Origin: CAZMRQ01 sp964568795
GTDB lineage: Bacteria; Pseudomonadota; Gammaproteobacteria; Comchoanobacterales; Comchoanobacteraceae
Reading direction: 5' to 3'
Assembly: GCA_964568795.1 (NCBI GenBank)
Contig: CAZMRQ010000002.1
Span: forward strand, 1 to 64,000
DNA: 64,000 bases
How positions within the stretch are numbered: the stretch's first letter is position 1; each line of letters begins with the position of its first letter. Below the pieces are notes generated by a model. That model made no database searches. It was not told the origin of the DNA and saw only the letters and a list, made by a program, of their open reading frames with translations. Of this stretch, positions 48,725-55,306 are shown in pieces. Made by a program: the position numbers and the translations under genes.

Positions 48725-49456
48725 TTACTCCCAATTGTTTTGCTTTAAGAAGGTTTCTAAGTGTTTTATATCTTCGTCTGAAAGGGACTTTCCAAGCATA
48801 AGGTCTGGGCGGCAAAGCCATGTTCTCCCAATGATTTGCTGCTTCTTCCAGTCTTCAATCGAACGATGATTTCCTGATCTTAGCACATCACTTGGGCTTT
48901 GTCTACGCCAATTCCACGGTCTTGTGAAATGAGGGTAATCTAATCTATCGCTTTGGTAGGAGTCTTCGATCCGTGACTGTTCATTGCCTAGAGTTCCGGG
49001 GATTTCTCTAACAATGCAATCAATCATACACATGGCAGCTAATTCTCCTCCAGTAAGGACAAAGTCCCCGAGAGACAATGACATGTTAATGTGCTCGTTC
49101 ATCCGTGCATCTATGCCTTCATAGCGGCTACAGACAAAGATCAGATGGTTTGCAAGGGCAAGTTTTTTGGCAGTAGCCTGGTTGAATGTTTTTCCAGTAG
49201 GGCATAGATGGATGACAACATCACTTGTTTGTTCTTTCGTGTCAGTTATAGCCTGGAGAAGTGGCTCAGGAGAGAGAATCATTCCGCAACCACCGCCAAA
49301 TGGCCTGTCATCTATTCGGCCATCATCTCGTAGGCTATAGTCGCGCAGCTGTTTATGGGATGTTTGTATAAGTTCAGTATTGATCGCACGGCCGATAATG
49401 CCGTGATCTAGGCTCGAGAATATCTCAGGAAAAAGGCTAATAGTCGAAATTTTCAT
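48725..49456 (-). CDS. trmD: tRNA (guanine-N1)-methyltransferase
   Basis: Knotted SPOUT methyltransferase that makes m1G37 in tRNA, 243 residues from the ATG at 49456. It has the AdoMet-site segments [15 protein letters not shown] (usually GGGPGM), [29 protein letters not shown] and the C-terminal [11 protein letters not shown]. The upstream in-frame codon at 49468 is TTG and is less likely. Overlaps rimM by 20 bases. Confidence 0.96.
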   Translation of the reverse strand: MKISTISLFPEIFSSLDHGIIGRAINTELIQTSHKQLRDYSLRDDGRIDDRPFGGGCGMILSPEPLLQAITDTKEQTSDVVIHLCPTGKTFNQATAKKLALANHLIFVCSRYEGIDARMNEHINMSLSLGDFVLTGGELAAMCMIDCIVREIPGTLGNEQSRIEDSYQSDRLDYPHFTRPWNWRRQSPSDVLRSGNHRSIEDWKKQQIIGRTWLCRPDLMLGKSLSDEDIKHLETFLKQNNWE

Positions 49457-49949
49457 CAGGCCAATCAATAGTTATGATTCTCTTAACTTTGTCAACATTT
49501 AAGACAAAGCGTTTCTGGTAGGGTATCAATTTAAGGTGGCCAGATGGCGTGGTGATGATCACGATGTCATTGTCATTTTGGCGTGTTAAACCACTAAGGG
49601 TTCCGATGTGTTTTCCTTCAGGTGAGTGTGCTGTCATTCCTTCTAATTCATGCCAGTATATATCACTCTCTGATTGATCAATTTCAGAATGCAGTACTTC
49701 TATATCATGACTGATAAGGGGTTGTGTGTCATCAATGTGATTAACCCCTTCAATCTGTGCGATGAGGTGTGTGGCATTGGGGTGAGAGAGGTGTGCATTG
49801 ACAATATTAGTTCCAACACGCCAACTTGAGTATTGGAATATGTCGTGGGGCTCATCACAGTACGATTCGATTTTTACCAAACCTGCTAATTGAAAGGGCT
49901 TGAGTATTCGGCCGACAACAAGCCATTGGTTAGCTTGCTTTTTGCTCAT
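49437..49949 (-). CDS. rimM: Ribosome maturation factor RimM
   Basis: Assists 30S maturation by binding S19. The 170-residue protein opens LVVGRILKPFQLAGLVKIES (family form VGRIxxxxGxxG with some change) and ends in the PRC-barrel SGHLKLIPYQKRFVLNVD. The ATG at 49949 has GGAAG upstream and lies 20 bases inside the end of rpsP; the next gene trmD also overlaps by 20 bases. Confidence 0.93.
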   Translation of the reverse strand: MSKKQANQWLVVGRILKPFQLAGLVKIESYCDEPHDIFQYSSWRVGTNIVNAHLSHPNATHLIAQIEGVNHIDDTQPLISHDIEVLHSEIDQSESDIYWHELEGMTAHSPEGKHIGTLSGLTRQNDNDIVIITTPSGHLKLIPYQKRFVLNVDKVKRIITIDWPDENFDY

Positions 49950-50196
49950 TGTTTTGCTTCCGTTTAGCATTTTTAGCTAAAGAAGCAACACGAGGGCTCA
50001 CACGTGCGCCAACTTGACACCAATAATCATAACGTTCGAGATTTATGGTGCAAGATTGATGAGTGTCATCGAGCGGATTGTAATGGCCTAATCTTTCAAT
50101 ATAGCGTCCGTCTCTCGCCGCAGTATTACTCTGTACTACAATGTGATAAAATGGTCTGTTTTTTCGACCAGCTCTTGCCAAATGGATTACAACCAT
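49930..50196 (-). CDS. rpsP: 30S ribosomal protein S16
   Basis: Small-subunit protein, 88 residues, opening VVIHLARAGRKNRPFYHIVV with RDGRYIERLGHYNP and the WCQVGARVSPRVASL segment of S16. First gene of the translation cluster running to rplS and probably on to pfp and aas. Confidence 0.96.
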   Translation of the reverse strand: MVVIHLARAGRKNRPFYHIVVQSNTAARDGRYIERLGHYNPLDDTHQSCTINLERYDYWCQVGARVSPRVASLAKNAKRKQNNEQKAS

Positions 50197-50225
50197 AGTT
50201 ATTTTACCTTATTTCACGTCTGCGT

Positions 50226-50254
50226 ATAGTAACGTACTTTTTTGTAAATGAAAA
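50226..50254 (-). promoter_or_regulatory. Possible promoter of the rpsP operon
   Basis: On the minus strand TTTTCA (4/6) and TACTAT (4/6) are 17 bases apart, about 30 bases before the rpsP start. Weak by sequence, supported by position. Confidence 0.35.
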
Positions 50255-50829
50255 GACTTTTGTACATATTCAGATGCTTTGAGTTAAAAAGGCCCTAATG
50301 GGGACATGGTCATTGTTATTATATTTCGACTTATCAGTCTTTCTCATACTGTATTCGCTGTTGTATAGGCATGTACGTTATTTTGTTTGGATATTGATTG
50401 AGACTATACAATTATTCAACGGTTTTGGAATGATGCCAGGGTTATTTGAGCAACAATGACAGGATTTTCTGAGAAAATCACCACTGATACAGACTGAGGT
50501 GTCACAAGCTCAGGTTTTGATGTGCCTGTTATACCCTGTGTGAGTGTAGCAGTGAGGTCAGTCGATGGAGCGGACGTGTTAATGAAGGGCAGGGGCTCTT
50601 AAACACGGTTGAATCAGAGCTCACTGTGAATCAGCAAGTGAAAATCTATACCGAGCTCATTCAAGTTCTTGCGAGGCTGAGTCAAAGTTAGCTAAGTACT
50701 TTGCATTTTTCTTTATACATGCGAGAGAAGTTAGTGAACCTAATTGTGTGGTATAGAGTGTGCTGATAGAGGGTCGCAGTGCTTGTTTTCTGTTTGTGGG
50801 TGTGATTTAGATTACTCAAATGCCATGTA
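50255..50829. other. Gap with possible gene remnant
   Basis: About 575 bases between the rpsP promoter and the ffh stop hold no intact gene. Near 50450-50690 short plus-strand pieces look coding-like, for example SSGFDVPVIPCVSVAVRSVDG and, in another frame, VESELTVNQQVKIYTELIQV ending at a TAG at about 50690, with stops and a frame change between. This may be a decayed gene. Confidence 0.3.
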
Positions 50830-52203
50830 TTATGAGTCATTGAACGGTGGCATTCCTGTGGGTGGGAATCCACCAGGCATTTGGCCGCCAAATCGCTTAA
50901 GCATGCTCTGCATTTTACTGCCACTGAACTTTTTCAACATTTTTTGCATCTTTTTAAATTGCTTGATAAAGTCGTCGAATTCTTTTTCATTTTTTATTCC
51001 CGATCCTTTGATAATCCGTTTTCTTCGTGATTTTTGTTTCTCTACTAGAAGAGGGTGTCGGCGTTCTTTAATGGTCATGGAGCTAATCATAGCCTCGATG
51101 TATTTGAAATGATCATCGCTTAGTGCGGATTTAATCTGCTCAGGGATGTTCTGTGTTCCTGGAAGCATGGACATGACGCTGGTTAGTCCGCCCATGTTTT
51201 TTAACTGCTTGAGCTGATCAAGAAAGTCATTGAAGTCGAATTGGCCTTTCTTAATCTTGGCTGATACGTTTTTGACTTGGTCTTCATCGACTGTCTCTTG
51301 CATTTTCTTGACCAATGCGGCGATATCACCAAGGTCAAGGATGCGGGAAGCCACACGTTCTGCATCGAACATATCAAGTTGTTCGATTTTCTCACCTGTA
51401 CCAATAAACTTAATCGGTTTGCCAGTAACGGTTTTGACTGATAATGCGGCACCACCTCGGCTATCCCCATCAGTTTTGGTAAGGATTATGCCGCTCAGCG
51501 TTATGAGCTCATTAAATTCTCGTGCTACATTAGCAGCATCTTGCCCAGTCAGTGAGTCTACCACGAACAAGGATTCTTTTGGTTGTAAAATGCTGTGATA
51601 TGCTTTTAGTTCAGCCATCATCTCATGATCTACTGTTATACGGCCAGCGGTATCGACGATAGTGATGTCTGCATGATGACGCAGTGACTCAGACTCAATC
51701 ACCTTCTTGATATTATCAGTGGCTTGCAAACGAATAAAAGGCACATTTATTTGGGTAGCGAGTATTTCGAGCTGATCAATAGCGGCAGGTCTTTGAAAGT
51801 CTAAAGAGGTTAATACCACATTTTTCTTATGTTCTTTAATGAGCCAGTGAGCTAGCTTAGCGGCAGTTGTTGTTTTACCGGATCCTTGCAAGCCAGAGAG
51901 CATATAAGTCCCATGCAGACATAAGAGCGGGTCTGACTTATCACTTCCTAAGGTATCAACTAAGGCTTCATGTATGATAGAGAACAGTTGATTTTGTTGA
52001 CTGACCTGTTTGATTCTTTCAGTTGATTGCGCTTTTTCTTTGATTACATCAAGAAAATGATCAACAGCTTTCTGAGCAACATCTGCATCCAGCAGGGTGA
52101 GTCGTATTTCCCGACAGCATTGTTCAATGACTTGATTCGAAAGGGTCTTTTGTCCTAAGGATTGGACAGTTTTTGTGATAGCTTGACTGAGCTTTTGAAA
52201 CAT
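50830..52203 (-). CDS. ffh: Signal recognition particle protein Ffh
   Basis: GTPase of the signal recognition particle; with 4.5S RNA it brings membrane proteins to FtsY. The 457-residue protein shows the N-domain helices, G1 LQGSGKTTTAAKLA, DTAGR, TKTDGDSRGGAALS and a C-terminal Met-rich M domain (SMLPGTQNIPEQ; SGSKMQSMLKRFGGQMPGG). No 4.5S RNA gene was seen in this window. Confidence 0.97.
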   Translation of the reverse strand: MFQKLSQAITKTVQSLGQKTLSNQVIEQCCREIRLTLLDADVAQKAVDHFLDVIKEKAQSTERIKQVSQQNQLFSIIHEALVDTLGSDKSDPLLCLHGTYMLSGLQGSGKTTTAAKLAHWLIKEHKKNVVLTSLDFQRPAAIDQLEILATQINVPFIRLQATDNIKKVIESESLRHHADITIVDTAGRITVDHEMMAELKAYHSILQPKESLFVVDSLTGQDAANVAREFNELITLSGIILTKTDGDSRGGAALSVKTVTGKPIKFIGTGEKIEQLDMFDAERVASRILDLGDIAALVKKMQETVDEDQVKNVSAKIKKGQFDFNDFLDQLKQLKNMGGLTSVMSMLPGTQNIPEQIKSALSDDHFKYIEAMISSMTIKERRHPLLVEKQKSRRKRIIKGSGIKNEKEFDDFIKQFKKMQKMLKKFSGSKMQSMLKRFGGQMPGGFPPTGMPPFNDS

Positions 52204-52626
52204 AGAAGGTCTTGATAATATGAGTTGGTGATATTACAGCATATTTCTTGACCAAGATCCAGTGTTGTTGCTTGAGCAGTCACATGAGTGCTTGCCTTTT
52301 CAAAGTGAAATAATCGATGTGCAGTCACAAGGATTAAGCGCACCTAAGATTTAAGGGGGATGTTTTTAACAGCACAGATTCGTAGTCTTTTTCTTGGCAT
52401 GTTGTGGGTTTTAAGAGAGAAATTTAATAAGCGTATCTACAAGCGAGCTACTTGTGCAGGGGGGAATGAAAACTGTGTTCATATTTTAAGAAAACGAATG
52501 ATCGCGTTAGGATCTATGGCATAGTTTAATGTCAGTACGCATTATAATAGTCAGGGGGTGTTTCTTTTCAATATGTTTGTCTAGCAAGTGTGCGGTTATA
52601 TGAAGGGGCTACATGGATTGAGATAC
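52204..52626. other. Intergenic region upstream of ffh
   Basis: About 420 bases with no frame worth calling. In E. coli this position, between divergent ffh and corB, holds ypjD (a CcsA-like membrane protein); none is visible here. The ffh promoter should lie in the first 100 bases; TGTAAT on the minus strand at 52233-52238 with a TG two bases upstream is a candidate extended -10. Confidence 0.4.
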
Positions 52627-52655
52627 TTGGAATGAGTGTGCGGGTATGCTACAAT
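52627..52655 (+). promoter_or_regulatory. Sigma-70 promoter for the corB-adk run
   Basis: TTGGAA (52627-52632) and TACAAT (52650-52655) are separated by exactly 17 bases, and TG before the -10 makes it an extended -10 element. It lies about 115 bases before the corB start. Confidence 0.65.
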
Positions 52656-52772
52656 AACTGTGAATGTAGTAGAGTTATCAATAACAAACAAGGATGATGG
52701 TCATTAGCATATGTCGAGTTGGTCTCTTGCCCAGGTTTTTTTATCAGATCAATACAGGTCTATGGTGATAGT

Positions 52773-54044
52773 ATGATTGATTACTTTTTATTGACTTTCC
52801 TTTTGTTGCTGAGTTCATTTTTTTCTTTATCTGAAACCACTATTACAGCTTTTAATCGTTACCGTATGCAGGTATTGGCTACTAGACACTCTTCTCCAGC
52901 TAGAAAACTTGTGCGCATTGCTAAGCATCCAGCGCAAACACTGGCTGTCGTATTATTTGGCAATACATTTGCTAATTTGGCAGCGTCGTCATTGCTCACG
53001 ATGTTGGCGATTGAAGCTTGGGGGGAAATCGGTTCTCTCTATGCTACGATTATATTAACAGTAGTTGTTCTTTTGGTATGTGAGCTTATTCCAAAAATGA
53101 TTGCCTCAATGTATGCCGATTATCTGGCATTGCGTGTTGTGGGTGTCCTGGATGCTATCTCGTGGGGCACTCGGCCATTCGTTAAAATATTGCAGTGGAT
53201 AGCAACACGAGTTGTGAGTGCTATGGGGCTGAAGGCATCACGCCAGAAAGATGGTTTTAGTGCCGAAGAATTTAGATCGATGTTGTCTCATTCACGTGCA
53301 GAGATTTCAGATGATTCTCATGATATGTTAGTGGGGGTCTTGGACTTAGATCGTTTAACAGTGAATGAGGTTATGCAGCCTTTTCATGAGATTCACGGCA
53401 TTGATGTTCATGCAAAAAGGGATACAGTATGGGCACTGACACAGTCACGCGATCAAGTGTATTGGTATCTGTATGATCGTCGAGTCGATAAGCCTGTCGG
53501 TGTGGTCCATGTGGTTGCTCTTTTGAAAGCGTGTTCTCATCACGATTATATCCGCATGGATAAGCTAAAGAGTTCTATCAAACCGGTATGTTTTGTGCTG
53601 GAGAGAACGTCCTTGCGCAAACAGGTGAATCGATTTATTCGTGAGGACAGTCGTTTTGACTTAGTGGTTGATGAGTACGGTGATATTATTGGTTCTATAG
53701 AATTACAAGATATTATCGAAGAGGTGATTGGTACCATGGGTGGTGAGGAACATCACTCAGGAAAGATTCGCCAATTGAGTGATGGTGGTTTCTGGGTTTA
53801 CGCTGGCACAAATATCAGGGCATTAAATCGTTCGATGAATTGGTCGTTGCCAGACGAAGGACCTGTGACAGTCAGTGGCTTGATTATTGATCGCTTAGAA
53901 GCTATCCCTCAAGGGCCTGTTTCACTGATAATCAATGATTACCGAATTGAGGTTATGAGTATCATGCATAATCAAATTAAACAATGTAGGATTTATCCAC
54001 CTGATGACGACCTTGATGATTTGGATGATGCTGCTGAAGCCTAG
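52773..54044 (+). CDS. corB: CorB/CNNM-type membrane protein with CBS domains
   Basis: A 423-residue protein of the CNNM/CorB (YfjD) family, linked to magnesium handling. A DUF21 membrane domain (about residues 1-170, with FFSLSETTITAFNRYRM), paired CBS domains (about 180-300, VNEVMQPFHEIHGID) and a CorC/HlyC C-terminal domain (FWVYAGTNIRALN) follow in the usual order. FDLVVDEYGDIIGSI lies at the CBS2 end. I start at the ATG at 52773; the frame stays open to 52719 without a better site. The ffh-corB proximity is as in E. coli. An acidic tail (DDDLDDLDDAAEA) ends the protein. Confidence 0.9.
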   Translation: MIDYFLLTFLLLLSSFFSLSETTITAFNRYRMQVLATRHSSPARKLVRIAKHPAQTLAVVLFGNTFANLAASSLLTMLAIEAWGEIGSLYATIILTVVVLLVCELIPKMIASMYADYLALRVVGVLDAISWGTRPFVKILQWIATRVVSAMGLKASRQKDGFSAEEFRSMLSHSRAEISDDSHDMLVGVLDLDRLTVNEVMQPFHEIHGIDVHAKRDTVWALTQSRDQVYWYLYDRRVDKPVGVVHVVALLKACSHHDYIRMDKLKSSIKPVCFVLERTSLRKQVNRFIREDSRFDLVVDEYGDIIGSIELQDIIEEVIGTMGGEEHHSGKIRQLSDGGFWVYAGTNIRALNRSMNWSLPDEGPVTVSGLIIDRLEAIPQGPVSLIINDYRIEVMSIMHNQIKQCRIYPPDDDLDDLDDAAEA

Positions 54045-54050
54045 CTTCAG
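54034..54050 (+). terminator. Short palindrome at the corB stop
   Basis: CTGAAGC and GCTTCAG form a perfect 7-bp stem around a 3-base loop that includes the first bases of the corB stop codon. No full U-tract follows (GGATTTTG some bases on), so it is more likely a partial terminator or RNA-stability element. Confidence 0.35.
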
Positions 54051-54084
54051 TGCATTGGATTTTGTTGCAAGTTTTAGGGTTTTA

Positions 54085-54351
54085 GTGGATTGGCACCGTC
54101 TTAATGAACAGTTGTACATGTATAGACTCTGTTGTATGCCTTCTCACCCATGCCGCATTGATTTGGTCTCATTATGTGAGAGTATGTTGCCATATGCTCA
54201 TTGTGAATGGGTTGGGTTACATGATAGTCATATAGGCTATTACGCCGATTTTTCAAGGGTAAGCCCGGGGCGTTTAATAGTGCGTGGTACTGGATTTTGT
54301 GGCATATCTGTGATATCTTCGTATGGTCTAGTAAGAGAGTTTCTATGTTAA
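54085..54351 (+). CDS. Small protein of unknown family, coupled to a Dot/Icm-like gene
   Basis: An 88-residue product from a GTG at 54085 with AGGG five bases upstream; an ATG at 54118 would give 77 residues. No signal peptide, no membrane segment; rich in Cys (seven) and His. The text MLPYAHCEWVGLHDSHIG and SRVSPGRLIVRGTGFCGISV looks like folded protein, but I recognise no family. Its end overlaps the next gene's start (ATGTTAA), which supports translation. It could be a small chaperone or a partner of the next protein; this is a guess. Confidence 0.55.
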   Translation: MDWHRLNEQLYMYRLCCMPSHPCRIDLVSLCESMLPYAHCEWVGLHDSHIGYYADFSRVSPGRLIVRGTGFCGISVISSYGLVREFLC

Positions 54352-54641
54352 AAAAGATAATGTCATTCATGTTCGTATGCGCGAATTCGTATGCTGTAAC
54401 TTACAATTCTCAGGGCTCTTCTGGTCCACTAGCCAGTTTGACTAGTATGGTTGGTTTTGTGTCATCCAGTGTTCTGCAGCTGACATTTATAGCAGGGGTT
54501 ATTATGTGTATAGCTGCATTCTACCAATATCTCAAGCATAGAGAATCACCGCAAGAGGTAGGTATCGTGCAAGTATTGACTTTGTTAGTGTTGGGTTGTG
54601 TCTTAATGTTAATGAAATACATACCTATGAGTGCAGTGTAG
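54345..54641 (+). CDS. DotE/DotP/DotV (IcmC/IcmD)-like inner-membrane protein
   Basis: A 98-residue protein with a signal peptide (residues 1-17, ANSYA at the cut), a short linker SLTSMVGFVSSSV, one membrane segment (about 42-62), a basic loop YLKHRESPQEVG and a second membrane segment (73-93) closing with KYIP. This layout and the xxKHRxxPQ loop match the DotE (IcmC), DotP (IcmD) and DotV proteins of the Dot/Icm type IVB secretion system, where the loop reads KFKQHKDNPTQ. The call is by eye and unsearched. GAGAG precedes the ATG. Cotranscription with adk is likely. Confidence 0.62.
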   Translation: MLKKIMSFMFVCANSYAVTYNSQGSSGPLASLTSMVGFVSSSVLQLTFIAGVIMCIAAFYQYLKHRESPQEVGIVQVLTLLVLGCVLMLMKYIPMSAV

Positions 54642-54642
54642 T

Positions 54643-55290
54643 ATGGATGTAGTGGTGTTCGTGGGTCCGCCAGGTTCAGGGAAGGGTCAGCAGGCAAATA
54701 TCTTAATGAAAAAAGGCTTTCATCATTTGTCAACAGGGGATATGTTGCGTGATGTTTTGAGTGATCCTCAGCACCGTATGCATAAGCTCGTTGCCGAACC
54801 TATGGCTAATGGGCAACTCGTTGCGGATGATGTGATTGTGGGTTTAGTGAGTGAGTCTCTTAAATCATTGCCAAAAGGCTCTCGAGTGGTGCTAGACGGT
54901 TTTCCTAGAACAGTGGGTCAAGCAAAAGTAATGATCGGTCTTGGGATAATCCCTAAAGTAGTAGTCTGCTTGGTTTGCGATGATAGTGTCTTGAAGAAAC
55001 GAATATCAGGGCGTTGGAGTGATCCAAAATCGGGCAGAATATACAATACTTTTTTTTCCCCTCCCAAAAAGCCGGGTTTGGATGACATAACGGGTGATCC
55101 ACTAGTGCAAAGGGCCGATGATAAGAAGGAAGTCGTTGAAAAGCGTTTAGGTGTTTATTATAAGGATACGCAGCCATTAGTTGACTATATATATGAGCTG
55201 TCATTTAAAGAAACTATTAAAATTGTATTTATTGATGCAGCTGAAAAGGTTGATCCGGTTTCAAGAGTTTGTGCAGCTATTATTGATTAG
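54643..55290 (+). CDS. adk: Adenylate kinase
   Basis: Interconverts AMP, ATP and ADP; cytoplasmic; 215 residues. P-loop FVGPPGSGKGQQA, STGDMLRDV, LDGFPRTVGQA, the LID domain with GRWSDPKSGRIYNTFFSPPKK and DDITGDPLVQRADD, as in long bacterial adenylate kinases. I use the ATG at 54643; an in-frame GTG at 54631 overlaps the preceding gene. Converges on the 973-residue gene with a 16-base gap. Confidence 0.95.
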   Translation: MDVVVFVGPPGSGKGQQANILMKKGFHHLSTGDMLRDVLSDPQHRMHKLVAEPMANGQLVADDVIVGLVSESLKSLPKGSRVVLDGFPRTVGQAKVMIGLGIIPKVVVCLVCDDSVLKKRISGRWSDPKSGRIYNTFFSPPKKPGLDDITGDPLVQRADDKKEVVEKRLGVYYKDTQPLVDYIYELSFKETIKIVFIDAAEKVDPVSRVCAAIID

Positions 55291-55306
55291 GGCTGACTCA
55301 TTGTGC

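Noticed and set aside
48720..48821. N-terminal extension of rplS by 34 codons
   Set aside because: The extension overlaps trmD out of frame and is not part of L19; the ATG at 48719 has a good ribosome site.
52204..52626. 4.5S RNA or ypjD remnant next to ffh
   Set aside because: No GGAA-tetraloop hairpin typical of the SRP RNA and no membrane-protein-like frame could be found.
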